A stretch of DNA of 64,000 bases, taken from assembly GCA_903929755.1 (NCBI GenBank), contig CAIYVZ010000043.1, forward strand, positions 1-64,000, read 5' to 3'. The stretch comes from an uncultured Acidobacteriia bacterium (GTDB taxonomy: Bacteria; Acidobacteriota; Terriglobia; Bryobacterales; Bryobacteraceae). Positions 1 through 7,691 of this stretch are shown here, piece after piece. The notes under the pieces were generated by a model. That model did no database searches. It was not told the origin of the DNA and saw nothing but the letters and a program-made list of their open reading frames with translations. The position numbers and the translations under genes are program-made. How positions within the stretch are numbered: the stretch's first letter is position 1; the number at the start of each line of letters is the position of its first letter.

Positions 1-60
1 ACAGAATGGCACTGCGCTGCTGTTCGAGCGCAACAAGAGACTCTGGCAAATGGCACCTCC

Positions 61-88
61 ATTCCTAACGTATCAGTACGTTAGGAAT
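61..88. repeat. Perfect 12-bp inverted repeat (hairpin)
   Basis: Two perfectly complementary 12-base arms (61-72 and 77-88) flank a 4-base loop, TCAG. No T-run follows, so it does not look like a standard intrinsic terminator. It lies just upstream of a decayed DinB-like fragment. It could be a palindromic unit or the end of a mobile element, but no transposase is visible. Confidence 0.6.
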
Positions 89-114
89 ATAGCCACAAAA
101 AAGAGCACCGCTGA

Positions 115-312
115 TCCATCTACTTTCATGTCGCACACCCCCTCGACTACGTCCGCACCACGCAGGACGCTCTCCGTGAGCACTTCTTTTCACCCTTCCC
201 CGGCTCAGAACTCGACGGTATCCAGGGCCTGCTCATGATCGCCGGCCACAACGAGCGCCACGTCCTCCAGCTCCTGGAAGTGAAGCAGGCTCCCGGCTAT
301 CCCGCTAAGTAA
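115..312 (+). pseudogene. DinB-family C-terminal fragment, no start codon
   Basis: The frame ending at TAA 310-312 reads YFHVAHPLDYVRTTQ, then GLLMIAGHNERHVLQLLE. This matches the C-terminal helix of DinB/DUF664-like four-helix metal-binding proteins, whose last His (HNERH) is a ligand. The frame is blocked by TGA at 112-114, and its first ATG lies too far in to give a domain. The residues before the block do not continue in frame. It is either a frameshifted relic or the end of a gene disrupted near the hairpin at 61-88. The left edge of the window prevents a firmer call. Confidence 0.4.
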
Positions 313-326
313 CGCAGCGAACGAGC

Positions 327-1028
327 CTACCGGCGGACGATCACTTCCCGCAGACTCTCGCGCGTGAGAAAGAACTTCACTGACTGGAAGTTTCCAAACA
401 ACTTCTCAATATTCCGGTTGTTGAACACCTGGCCAGATGTCCGCACCCCCCGCTCCACAATCAGAATGTTCTTGTCATCCACAATGCGGAACGAGTGTGC
501 CGGTACCTCGGTCACTTTTTCATTCGACGTCACAAATGCCAGCAGATAGGCATCCTGACGCATAATCTGGTGCAACCGCTCAATCGTCGCTGTCAGCAGC
601 GCCGGCCCCATAAACTGCAAACCATCCCACAACAGCACGCCGTCAAACGTATCGGCCGGGTAGTCCAGGCTGTTGCGCAGGAAGTAATCAATCCGCCCTG
701 CGTTGGTTTGCTCGGCCGGATTTTGGCCAAACGCCTCGTCCAGACACCCGATCAGGTCTGACGTATAGAGCTTGTGGCCCAGATTCGTCAGATAGTTGAT
801 GTTGTCCTGGTTCGGTCGCGCCAGGTCCAGAATCGTCAGCCCCACCGATCCACGCAGGTTGAAGAAAAACTGCTCCAGCCCCCTGCTGGACCGGGCAACA
901 GGAGGCTCGGCTCGATTCGCCTGCCGCGACAAAGATCCTGGTATCTGGATTCGGGTACCTGCACTGCCCGGCAAACCGAGCTGCTCGCCGTTTTTCTGAA
1001 ACAACGCTCGCAGCTTGTCGGTTAGCAT
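327..1028 (-). CDS. SAM-dependent methyltransferase-like protein
   Basis: This 233-residue soluble protein has a degenerate class I methyltransferase fold. A TILDLARPNQDN segment (around residues 64-75) sits where motif I (usually xLDxGxG) lies. DYPADTFDGVLLWDGLQF (around 116-133) resembles the motif IV region, and a helix with RLHQIMRQDAYLLAF follows it. The glycines of motif I are missing, so catalysis is uncertain. The N-terminal 50 residues are basic, proline-rich and probably disordered. It lies 45 bases downstream of the bactofilin gene on the same strand and is probably cotranscribed. The substrate cannot be told from the sequence. Confidence 0.6.
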   Translation of the reverse strand: MLTDKLRALFQKNGEQLGLPGSAGTRIQIPGSLSRQANRAEPPVARSSRGLEQFFFNLRGSVGLTILDLARPNQDNINYLTNLGHKLYTSDLIGCLDEAFGQNPAEQTNAGRIDYFLRNSLDYPADTFDGVLLWDGLQFMGPALLTATIERLHQIMRQDAYLLAFVTSNEKVTEVPAHSFRIVDDKNILIVERGVRTSGQVFNNRNIEKLFGNFQSVKFFLTRESLREVIVRR

Positions 1029-1073
1029 GGGTCGATTATTAAACCGCGATAAGTTTCCGGTAAGCCCGGAGCG

Positions 1074-1676
1074 CTACCGGCGTATCCCGCCCTGAGGCCC
1101 GCCACCCTGCGTGGAACCCGTTGAGGGCGCAGGCACTACAGGCGCGGCTGCCGGAACAGCAACTGTCGCCGAACCGGCTGCCGCAGGCTTCGGTTCCGTT
1201 TTCCGAATATCGATGCTGCCTTTGAATACAGCGCCGTCTTCAATGCTGATGCGGGCGGTGGTAATGTTACCCACCAGCTTGGCATCTTTGCGCAGGTCTA
1301 CCTTGTCGGTCGCCTCCACATCGCCCTGTATCTGCCCTAGTATGACAACTTCACGAGCCTTGATACTCGCCTGCACGCGGCCATTCGTTCCAATCGTGAT
1401 GCGCGTATCCAGCGATTCAATAGTGCCTTCCACATCGCCATCCACATAGAGATCTTCGCGAGTGAAAATCTGGCCGACCACACGCACGGCTTTACCAATG
1501 AAATTGCGGTCGGGTTCGGGATTACGGAACGGTGTAGTTGCCACGGGTACAAACTCCTTTTTCTGTTCCGGCATTGCTGCCGGCGGTGTTGCAGGGTGGT
1601 GCGATACGAGCGGCTGCGGCGCAACGGTTGGCCTAGGTGCCGGCGGATCTTCTTTCTTACTCCAGAGACTCACCAT
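1074..1676 (-). CDS. Bactofilin (polymer-forming cytoskeletal protein)
   Basis: A 200-residue protein with a central bactofilin domain (around 58-155), built of short beta-helix rungs such as GKAVRVVGQIFTREDLYVDG, GTIESLDTRITIGTNG and VVILGQIQGDVEATDKV. Flanking tails rich in Pro and Ala (residues 1-55 and 160-200) are typical of the family. Bactofilins self-assemble without nucleotide into filaments at the inner membrane and act in cell shape, polarity or wall synthesis. No membrane segment is seen. It is first of a probable two-gene unit with the methyltransferase-like gene. A cell-wall glucosaminidase gene diverges from it at 1993, which fits a wall-related role. Confidence 0.88.
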   Translation of the reverse strand: MVSLWSKKEDPPAPRPTVAPQPLVSHHPATPPAAMPEQKKEFVPVATTPFRNPEPDRNFIGKAVRVVGQIFTREDLYVDGDVEGTIESLDTRITIGTNGRVQASIKAREVVILGQIQGDVEATDKVDLRKDAKLVGNITTARISIEDGAVFKGSIDIRKTEPKPAAAGSATVAVPAAAPVVPAPSTGSTQGGGPQGGIRR

Positions 1677-1830
1677 TTCAGTCTAACCAGCCCCTGGCCA
1701 TGGCGCAATCCGATTCAATTTGGGTTGCACAAAAACTCGCAACAACTACCCCTTCACCCTTCCGCCACTTCTGCCAACAGGCCTCCCCCAACCGCTCGCA
1801 GTCGTCCAAAACTTCGTTTTGAGGCAAAGC

Positions 1831-1839
1831 TGGTATAAT
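1831..1839 (+). promoter_or_regulatory. Extended -10 promoter for the glucosaminidase gene
   Basis: TGG at 1831-1833 runs directly into TATAAT at 1834-1839, a perfect extended -10 element. No good -35 lies 17 bases upstream, which is acceptable for extended -10 promoters. The transcript would have a leader of about 145 bases before the ATG at 1993, with a hairpin at 1898-1918. The rest of the 1677-1992 intergenic region shows no other feature. Confidence 0.5.
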
Positions 1840-1897
1840 ACCCCTATATGATCTTGTAATACTCACTTCCTGAACCCCATCTTTCGGCAGCTCCGCC

Positions 1898-1918
1898 ACG
1901 CCCGCAGACTTCGGGCGT
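1898..1918 (+). other. Leader hairpin
   Basis: ACGCCCG (1898-1904) and CGGGCGT (1912-1918) can pair around a 7-base loop in the long 5' leader of the glucosaminidase gene. There is no T-run. It matches no riboswitch consensus that I recognise. Confidence 0.35.
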
Positions 1919-1992
1919 CGCACAGATTCGGGCGCCGTCCACCCCCCCTTCGAAGCCCCAAAACTTCGAAGCAACAGGAGAACGACAATCGA

Positions 1993-2520
1993 ATGAAGCG
2001 AATACTTCAATCAGGCATAGTCATCGCAGCAGGACTTCTGGGAATCGCCACAGCAACAGTTCACGCAGACCAGGACGTTACTTCAACCCGTAAGAAATTT
2101 GACCTTCGCGAAGCCATCCTTCGCCGCTTTTTGAAAGACAATCATTCCCCGGCAGAAAACTTCGCCGGCGTTTTCGTGGCAGAAGCCGATGCGCATGGTC
2201 TCGACTGGCGACTGCTTCCCAGCCTCGCCTTCGTAGAAACCGGTGCCGGAAAACAGGCCCAGGGCAACAACCTTTTCGGCTGGGCCAACGGCAAAACTCG
2301 TTTCACCAACGTCAGTGAAGCGATCCACGAAGTAGCCCTCAGTCTCGCGGAAGGCCGCTCCTACCGCAACAAAGATGTGCAGGCCAAGCTCCGCTCTTAC
2401 AATCACAATCTCGGTTATGGCGCTATGGTTGTCCGCGTCATGGAACGTATCGCCACCATGCCCGCAGCCCTCCCCACGGCCCTCGCCTCCACCTTTCCGT
2501 CTCCCCGGCCAGCCGAGTAA
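1993..2520 (+). CDS. Secreted glucosaminidase-domain protein
   Basis: A 175-residue protein with an N-terminal signal peptide (residues 1-26, ending VHA). It is followed by a compact domain resembling the glucosaminidase family (PF01832): the helix LLPSLAFVETGAGK contains the likely catalytic Glu, and NNLFGWANGKTRF is the family's NxFG hallmark. Such enzymes cleave the glycan backbone of peptidoglycan outside the membrane. The ATG has a good Shine-Dalgarno (CAGGAG near 1975-1980). The C-terminal 20 residues are rich in Pro and Ala. The gene stands alone behind its own promoter, divergent from the bactofilin gene. Confidence 0.75.
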   Translation: MKRILQSGIVIAAGLLGIATATVHADQDVTSTRKKFDLREAILRRFLKDNHSPAENFAGVFVAEADAHGLDWRLLPSLAFVETGAGKQAQGNNLFGWANGKTRFTNVSEAIHEVALSLAEGRSYRNKDVQAKLRSYNHNLGYGAMVVRVMERIATMPAALPTALASTFPSPRPAE

Positions 2521-2577
2521 TCAGGCGCCGTGCTGCTATCGCATACCTACTTCTGCTGCCCGCCGTCCCAACAGGGT

Positions 2578-2606
2578 TTGACAATCCGCCAGTGCCTTTC
2601 TATAGT
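2578..2606 (+). promoter_or_regulatory. Strong sigma-70 promoter of rpsA
   Basis: TTGACA (2578-2583), a 17-base spacer and TATAGT (2601-2606) form a near-consensus promoter. It lies on top of the upstream in-frame TTG at 2606, so translation must begin later, which supports the start at 2666. Confidence 0.75.
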
Positions 2607-2665
2607 TGATAGAATCGCCCGCTATACCTGTTCTTCGGGTCGGCGGGAATCAGGGGAGTACAGTT

Positions 2666-4393
2666 TTGCCAGATAACGAAGCGGCTGAGAGTCTCGAATC
2701 CGCGTCAGGTATTTTTGATGCAGACGTGGTGGATCCCGACGAATACCAGCATCTGCTGGAAGATTATAGCCATCTTGCGCCTCCCGCACGTCACGAGGTC
2801 CTCGAAGGCAAAGTCTTAAAGGTCTCCGCTACACAGGTCTTTATTGATGTCGGCCACAAGTCCGATGGCGTCGCCCCCATCGAACACTTCCGCGAAGCCG
2901 ACGGCACCACCACGGTCGCGCCCGGTGACATCGTCGAGGTCATCATTGAGGACGGCCACACCTCCGAGGGATACGTGCGCCTCTCCCACGAACGCGCCTC
3001 CCGCCTCCGCATCTGGGACACCCTCGATAAAGCTCTCGCCGAAAACCTCACCGTTTCCGGCCGCATTACCGGTCGCGTGAAAGGCGGCCTCACCGTCGAT
3101 ATCGGCGTCCCGGCCTTCATGCCCGGCTCCCAAATCGACGTCCGCCCGCCCCGTAACCCCGAACAGTACGTCGGGCAGGACGTCCCCGTCCGCCTCATCA
3201 AGCTCAACCGCAAGCGCGGCAACGCCGTCGTATCCCGCAAGCTCGCCCTCGAAGAGGACTCGGTCCTCCGCAAGGCCCAGACCCTCGAAGCTCTTCACGA
3301 AGGCGCCATCGTCACCGGCATCGTCAAGAACCTGACCGACTACGGCGCCTTCATTGACCTCGGCGGCCTCGACGGCCTCCTCCACGTCACCGATATTTCC
3401 TACGGCCGCGTCACCCACCCCTCCGAAGTCCTCACCGCCGGAGAAGAGATCACCGTCCGCGTCCTGAAATACGACGCCGCCAAACAGCGCGTCTCCCTCG
3501 GCATCAAGCAACTCGTCCCCGACCCCTGGGAAGGTGTCGCCGAACGCTACCAGACCCAAATGCGCGTCGTCGGCCGTGTCGTTTCCGTTACAGACTACGG
3601 CGCGTTCGTCGAACTCGAACCCGGCATCGAAGGCCTCATCCACATCAGCGAAATGACCTGGTCGCGGCGCATGAAGCACCCCTCCAAGGTTGTGAAGCCC
3701 AACGACACCGTCGAAACCGTCGTCCTCGAAATCTCCGTCGAAGACCGTCGTATCTCGCTCGGCCTCAAACAACTCGAAGCCAATCCCTGGACCACCGTCG
3801 ACCACCGCTACTCCATCGGTTCCGTCGTCGAAGGCCGTGTCCGCAACATGACCGAATTCGGCGCTTTCATCGAAATCGAAGAAGGTATCGACGGCCTCGT
3901 CCACGTTTCCGACCTCTCCTGGACCAAGCGCCTCAAGCATCCCAACGAAATGCTGCGCAAGGGTTCCATGATCCAGGCCGTCATCCTCGCCATCGACGCT
4001 GTCAACAAGCGACTCTCCCTCGGCGTGAAGCAACTCCAGCCCGATGCCTGGGAAACCTGGTTCCAGGCCCACAACGTCAACGACGCAGTTCGCGGCAAAA
4101 TCCTCCGCCTCACCGGTTTCGGCGCTTTCGTCGAACTCGCCGATGGCGTCGAAGGCCTCTGTCATTTCTCCGAAGTCCCCGGCTGGACCGGACGCAAATC
4201 GGACTCCGCACCCCTCGTCCCCGGCCACGAAATGGAGTTCCGCATCGTCCGAATGAGTGAGGAAGAACGAAAAATCGGCCTCAGTCTGCGCGCCCACGCC
4301 GAAGCCGAAGAGCGCAGTCGCCTGGAGCAGTACCAGAAGCAAGCCGCCAGCGCAGCCTCCGGCCTCGAAGATTTTCGCCCAAAACGCCACTAG
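2666..4393 (+). CDS. rpsA: 30S ribosomal protein S1
   Basis: S1 binds mRNA leaders on the small ribosomal subunit and helps initiation. Six S1 (OB-fold) repeats can be read along 575 residues. The first, VLEGKVLKVSATQVFIDVG, and second are the diverged ribosome-binding pair. Repeats 3-6 carry the GAFI/VEL signature (VKNLTDYGAFIDLGG, VSVTDYGAFVELEP, VRNMTEFGAFIEIEE, LRLTGFGAFVELAD). The start is TTG at 2666, preceded at 7 bases by AGGGGAG (2652-2658); an earlier TTG at 2606 lies inside the promoter. The tail (around residues 545-575) is charged. The coding strand is strikingly C-rich. Confidence 0.95.
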   Translation: MPDNEAAESLESASGIFDADVVDPDEYQHLLEDYSHLAPPARHEVLEGKVLKVSATQVFIDVGHKSDGVAPIEHFREADGTTTVAPGDIVEVIIEDGHTSEGYVRLSHERASRLRIWDTLDKALAENLTVSGRITGRVKGGLTVDIGVPAFMPGSQIDVRPPRNPEQYVGQDVPVRLIKLNRKRGNAVVSRKLALEEDSVLRKAQTLEALHEGAIVTGIVKNLTDYGAFIDLGGLDGLLHVTDISYGRVTHPSEVLTAGEEITVRVLKYDAAKQRVSLGIKQLVPDPWEGVAERYQTQMRVVGRVVSVTDYGAFVELEPGIEGLIHISEMTWSRRMKHPSKVVKPNDTVETVVLEISVEDRRISLGLKQLEANPWTTVDHRYSIGSVVEGRVRNMTEFGAFIEIEEGIDGLVHVSDLSWTKRLKHPNEMLRKGSMIQAVILAIDAVNKRLSLGVKQLQPDAWETWFQAHNVNDAVRGKILRLTGFGAFVELADGVEGLCHFSEVPGWTGRKSDSAPLVPGHEMEFRIVRMSEEERKIGLSLRAHAEAEERSRLEQYQKQAASAASGLEDFRPKRH

Positions 4394-4396
4394 TAT

Positions 4397-4425
4397 TTGC
4401 AAACCTGACGCGTTTTCGGGATAAT
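4397..4425 (+). promoter_or_regulatory. Promoter of the HU/IHF gene
   Basis: TTGCAA (4397-4402), a 17-base spacer and GATAAT (4420-4425) lie directly after the rpsA stop codon and about 75 bases before the HU/IHF ATG. Confidence 0.65.
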
Positions 4426-4498
4426 CTGTTTTACCCGTATTCGCTTCATTCCAGAAGACTAACCCCCAACTGGCATAAGGATATACACTGAGGAAGAG

Positions 4499-4801
4499 AT
4501 GACGAAAGCCGAACTGATCGAAGAAGTCTCGCATGTGGTTGAAATGACCCGTAAGGAATCCGAGGTCATTGTCGAGGCAATCTTCGACAGCGTGGTCCGC
4601 GCCCTCCGCAATGGCGACAAAATTGAAGTCCGCGGCTTTGGCTCCTTCCGCACCCGCCAGCGTCAGTCACGCGTCGGACGCAACCCCAAGACCGGTACCC
4701 GCGTGGAAGTCCCCGCCAAGCGCATCCCCTACTTCAAACCTTCCAAGGAACTGAAGGACGTGGTCAACCTCGGCACCGGCCCCGCTGACACCGCGGCCTG
4801 A
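4499..4801 (+). CDS. HU/IHF-family DNA-binding protein
   Basis: A 100-residue nucleoid protein. The N-terminal helical dimerisation half (MTKAELIEEVSHVVEMTRKE) is followed by the beta-arm region with the family signature GFGSFRTRQRQSRVGRNPKT (around 49-68) and the arm tip RIPYFKPSKELK. The proline-containing arm and the RNPKTG motif place it in the HU/IHF family; the sequence alone does not separate HU from IHF-alpha or IHF-beta. It would bend and compact DNA as a dimer. GAGGAAGAG precedes the ATG. It has its own promoter. Confidence 0.93.
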   Translation: MTKAELIEEVSHVVEMTRKESEVIVEAIFDSVVRALRNGDKIEVRGFGSFRTRQRQSRVGRNPKTGTRVEVPAKRIPYFKPSKELKDVVNLGTGPADTAA

Positions 4802-4810
4802 TCCGTCCAC

Positions 4811-4874
4811 ATGAACCGTCTCTGAAATGGACCATCTCTGAAATGGACCGGCTCTGAAATGGACCATCTCTGGA
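4811..4874 (+). repeat. Four tandem 16-bp units spanning a start codon
   Basis: Units begin at ATG 4811, 4827, 4843 and 4859. The first three read ATG-four codons-TGA in three successive frames (MNRL, MDHL, MDRL, each stopped). The fourth is the start of the HIT gene, where the TGA position is TGG. Because 16 is not a multiple of 3, each copy moves the frame by one. Confidence 0.85.
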
Positions 4875-5365
4875 GTCCCTGGCGCTATCGCTATCTCTCC
4901 GAAGCCCGCAAACCTGAAGGCTGTATCTTTTGCCATATCAGCGCTTCGCCCGATAACGAACTCAATCTCGTCCTCCACCGTGCCCGGCACAACTACGTCG
5001 TCCTGAACCGCTACCCCTACACCACCGGTCACCTCATGGTGATTCCCTACCAGCACGCCGCCTCGCTCGCGGAAATCCCCGCCGAAACCGCCGCCGAGAT
5101 GATGACCCTCACCCGCGCCGCTGAAACCTGCCTCCGCAACGTCTACAGCCCGGATGGCATTAACGTCGGCATGAATATCGGCGAAAGTGCCGGCGCGGGC
5201 GTCGCCGGCCATATCCACATGCACGTTCTCGCCCGCTGGTTCGGAGACGCCAACTTCATGTCCACCATCGGCGAAACCCGCGTCGTCCCCGAAGAACTCG
5301 ACGTCACCTGGACCCGCCTTTCCAAAGCCTTCAATAGCCTGTCCGAATCCAACCTCCCACGCTAA
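4859..5365 (+). CDS. HIT-family nucleotide hydrolase/phosphorylase
   Basis: A 168-residue cytosolic protein with the histidine triad GHIHMHVLARW (H118, H120, H122), where the middle-to-last His acts as nucleophile on nucleotide phosphate bonds. The N-terminus MDHLWSPWRY and GCIFC (C22, C25) match the diadenosine-tetraphosphate phosphorylase-like branch of bacterial HIT proteins. The start at 4859 is the last of four repeated ATGs and the only one that opens the domain. No clear Shine-Dalgarno is visible, which makes the repeated mini-ORFs upstream interesting for initiation. It follows the HU/IHF gene by 57 bases. Confidence 0.88.
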   Translation: MDHLWSPWRYRYLSEARKPEGCIFCHISASPDNELNLVLHRARHNYVVLNRYPYTTGHLMVIPYQHAASLAEIPAETAAEMMTLTRAAETCLRNVYSPDGINVGMNIGESAGAGVAGHIHMHVLARWFGDANFMSTIGETRVVPEELDVTWTRLSKAFNSLSESNLPR

Positions 5366-5374
5366 ACTAGAAGG

Positions 5375-5956
5375 TTGCTTCATCATCTGACCGATCTTCT
5401 CGTCGCCTGGGGCCCCGCAGGCATTCTCCTTCTCTCCATTCTTGATTCCAGCGGCGTTCCCGTAGCCGGCGTGTTCGACGCCATGCTCATCCTCATCTCC
5501 GCCAAAAACCCTGGTGTCGCGTGGCTCTGCGCCGGCATGGCCGTAGCAGGCTCCATGGTCGGCAGTACCATCCTTTTCTCGGCCGCTCGCAGTGGCAGTG
5601 GACGCTTCGCCAAACAACCCGAACCCGGCAGCCGCGCCGCCCGCTTCCGCAACTGGTTCCGTCGCTACGGCCTCGTCACCGTCTTCGTCCCCGCCCTGAT
5701 GCCCATTCCCATGCCCCTCAAGCTCTTCGTCATCAGCGCCGGAGTCCTCGGCACCACTTTCCGCCAGTTCATCACCGTCCTCCTCGCCGCCCGCATCCTC
5801 CGCTACTTCGGAGAAGCCTGGCTCGGTGTCCAGCTGGGGATGGAATCCGCCACTTTCCTGAAAACCCACGTCCTCCAGTTCACCCTCGGTGCCGTCCTCC
5901 TCGCCACCGTCCTCATCGCCTACATCAAGTGGCGCGACGCCAATACCCCCGCTTAG
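5375..5956 (+). CDS. VTT/DedA-like inner-membrane protein
   Basis: A 193-residue polytopic membrane protein of the VTT (DedA/SNARE-associated) type, YqaA-like. It opens with a re-entrant-type region (AWGPAGILLLSILDSSGVPV). The conserved loop FVPALMPIPMPLKLFVISAG (around 108-127) corresponds to the family's P-rich motif; hydrophobic segments lie at about 10-30, 45-68, 100-125, 130-148 and 165-187. DedA proteins help recycle lipid carriers or flip phospholipids, but the substrate of this member is unknown. The start is TTG, 9 bases after the HIT stop, so the two genes are probably cotranscribed. Confidence 0.75.
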   Translation: MLHHLTDLLVAWGPAGILLLSILDSSGVPVAGVFDAMLILISAKNPGVAWLCAGMAVAGSMVGSTILFSAARSGSGRFAKQPEPGSRAARFRNWFRRYGLVTVFVPALMPIPMPLKLFVISAGVLGTTFRQFITVLLAARILRYFGEAWLGVQLGMESATFLKTHVLQFTLGAVLLATVLIAYIKWRDANTPA

Positions 5957-6047
5957 GCGACAGCCCCTCAGTTGACGCCGCAGCCCAACATGTAACACCT
6001 CCATTTTTTTTAAATCCCAGCCGTACCGTCGCAACATCAATAACTTT

Positions 6048-7031
6048 ATGCCGACCTGTCCCCCCCGGTTTCTGCTCCTCACCTTCCTCGCCCTGTCCCC
6101 CGCCTTCGCCCAGCAATTCGACCTTACCGGTACCGTCCTCGACACCAGCCGAGCCGCCATAGCCCGTGTCCAGGTCAGACTCACCCTCAATGGCCGCGCC
6201 CCCGACCAGGAAACCCTCTCTGCCGACACGGGTGATTTCGCCTTCCACAATCTGTCCGCCGGGCCCTGGACCCTCACCCTCGCAGCCCCCGGCTTCGGTA
6301 CCAAAACGCTCACCGGTGACCTTCCCGCAGGCGAAGACCTCCACCTCCCGCCCACTACCCTCTCCGTCGATACCCTCACCACCGCTGTAAACGTCACCCA
6401 GACCCAGGCCGAAATCGCCCAGGCTCAAATTAAGGTGCAGGAACAGCAGCGCCTCCTCGGCGTTGTGCCGAACTTCTTCGTCACCTACGATGCTGACGCC
6501 GTGCCCCTCTCCACCCGCCAAAAACTCGAACTCACCGCCAAAGCCTGGGTAGATCCCTCGTCGTTCGTCATCGGCGGCATCATCGCCGGCGTCTGGCAGG
6601 CCCAAAATTCCCACAAAGGCTTCGGCCAGGGAGCTCAGGGTTATGCCAAACGCTACGGAGCCAGCTTTGCTGACTACGGAACCATGCTCCTGCTCGACAA
6701 AGTGGTCGCCCCAACACTCTTCAAACAGGATCCCCGCTACTTCTACAAAGGAACCGGCTCCAAACCTTCCCGCGCCCTCTACGCCATCAGCCGCGCCTTC
6801 ATCTGCCGAGGTGATAACCGCCGTGGGGACGGCAGGCAAGACCAGCTCTGCTACTCCAGCCTCCTCAGCCGCTTCGGTACAGGCTTCGCCACCAACTACT
6901 ACTACGCCGCCGCTGATCGAGACAAGGCCTCCGTCATCCTCCGCAACTCCACCATAGGGATCGGCGGGGAAATGCTCGGCAATCTCTTTCAGGAATTCGT
7001 GGCGCGAAAGCTCTCCCGCCGACACAAGTAA
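6048..7031 (+). CDS. Secreted protein with carboxypeptidase-regulatory-like domain
   Basis: A 327-residue protein. A signal peptide (1-21, ending AFA) precedes a CarboxypepD_reg/DUF4480-type beta-sandwich (around 24-115; FDLTGTVLDTSRAAIARVQV), the same module found at the front of Oar-like receptors. Residues 150-325 form an uncharacterised region with DPRYFYKGTGSKPSRALYAI and aromatic-rich segments (FATNYYYAAADR), common in acidobacterial secreted proteins of unknown role. It may sit in or at the outer membrane. Upstream (5957-6047) a run of eight T is seen but no convincing hairpin. Confidence 0.65.
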   Translation: MPTCPPRFLLLTFLALSPAFAQQFDLTGTVLDTSRAAIARVQVRLTLNGRAPDQETLSADTGDFAFHNLSAGPWTLTLAAPGFGTKTLTGDLPAGEDLHLPPTTLSVDTLTTAVNVTQTQAEIAQAQIKVQEQQRLLGVVPNFFVTYDADAVPLSTRQKLELTAKAWVDPSSFVIGGIIAGVWQAQNSHKGFGQGAQGYAKRYGASFADYGTMLLLDKVVAPTLFKQDPRYFYKGTGSKPSRALYAISRAFICRGDNRRGDGRQDQLCYSSLLSRFGTGFATNYYYAAADRDKASVILRNSTIGIGGEMLGNLFQEFVARKLSRRHK

Positions 7032-7068
7032 CTCCCACCAGAACTCCCCGCCCCAGGCTCGGTTCTGG

Positions 7069-7099
7069 TTGTTGAACGCACACGTATAGTGCGCAACAA
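7069..7099. promoter_or_regulatory. Interrupted palindrome over a -10 element
   Basis: TTGTTG (7069-7074) with GCAC (7078-7081) mirrors GTGC (7089-7092) with CAACAA (7094-7099). The centre contains TATAGT (7085-7090), a plausible -10 for the gene at 7116. A repressor bound here would cover the -10. No regulator gene is adjacent. Confidence 0.4.
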
Positions 7100-7115
7100 T
7101 ACAGAGGGGAAATAA

Positions 7116-7691
7116 ATGGGTCCAGCATGCTCGCGTTGCTTTGTCGTATTCCTGGCCGCGTTCACCAGCGCCGTCACCGCCATCCCCGCACGGGGTCTGA
7201 ACGACCTGACGCCCGAACTCTCAACCAGTGACCCGGTCTGTCCCCGCTTCATTGAAGTAAAGGACATGAAAACAGGCCAGACCGCCAATCGTAATCTCGG
7301 AGCCGTTACCGGTATCATCGCCCTCGACCTTCCCCCCGTCCCCGGTGGTCAGATCAACTTCACCGGCGGCCACCTCACCGCGCTCAGCCTGTGGGACGGC
7401 AGACAGACCCGTGTTGCCGCCTGGTGCATGTCGTCGTTCTACTCAACAACCTATACCGCTTCCCCCGCCCTCTCACCCGACACCGGCCACGACCTGCTCA
7501 CTGCGGGTGCAGCCGCCTGGACCGGTTTCACCAGATCCACCCCCACCAACCTCGTCCGCTCCCGCCGCCTCTACGAAACCGCCGCCCTTCCCTTCACGCT
7601 CGCCGCCAATGGGACCGTCTCCGGAACCGTGCCCGTCGCCATCCGCACCCCGGACGCTTTCCACTATCAGGTGACCCTTGCCGTTCAGTAA
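7116..7691 (+). CDS. Small secreted protein of unknown function
   Basis: A 191-residue protein with a signal peptide (around 1-23). The rest is Thr/Ser/Pro-rich, with three Cys after the signal region but no recognised domain. A segment TPELSTSDPVCPRFIEVKDM is followed by likely beta strands (GGQINFTGGHLTALSLWDG, GTVSGTVPVAIRTPDAFHY), so an extracellular beta-sandwich is plausible. A strong ribosome-binding site (GAGGGGAAATAA) precedes the ATG. The 3' end overlaps the next gene by 14 bases. Function not recognised. Confidence 0.6.
   Translation: MGPACSRCFVVFLAAFTSAVTAIPARGLNDLTPELSTSDPVCPRFIEVKDMKTGQTANRNLGAVTGIIALDLPPVPGGQINFTGGHLTALSLWDGRQTRVAAWCMSSFYSTTYTASPALSPDTGHDLLTAGAAAWTGFTRSTPTNLVRSRRLYETAALPFTLAANGTVSGTVPVAIRTPDAFHYQVTLAVQ

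Noticed and set aside
50-238. 62-codon frame at the left end
   Set aside because: Crosses the perfect hairpin and shows no family motif; the DinB-like frame explains the downstream part.
2606-2608. Alternative rpsA start (TTG)
   Set aside because: It overlaps the -10 element of the promoter at 2601-2606 and has no ribosome-binding site.
2816-4534. 572-codon open frame on the minus strand opposite rpsA
   Set aside because: Long antisense frames are common in GC-rich genes; it has no domain and the rpsA frame is certain.
6004-6011. Eight-T run as a terminator
   Set aside because: No stable stem precedes it; only weak 4-base pairing was found.
4667-6397. 576-codon open frame on the minus strand opposite the HIT and VTT genes
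   Set aside because: Low-complexity Gly/Glu/Asp composition, no domain, and three clear genes lie on the other strand.
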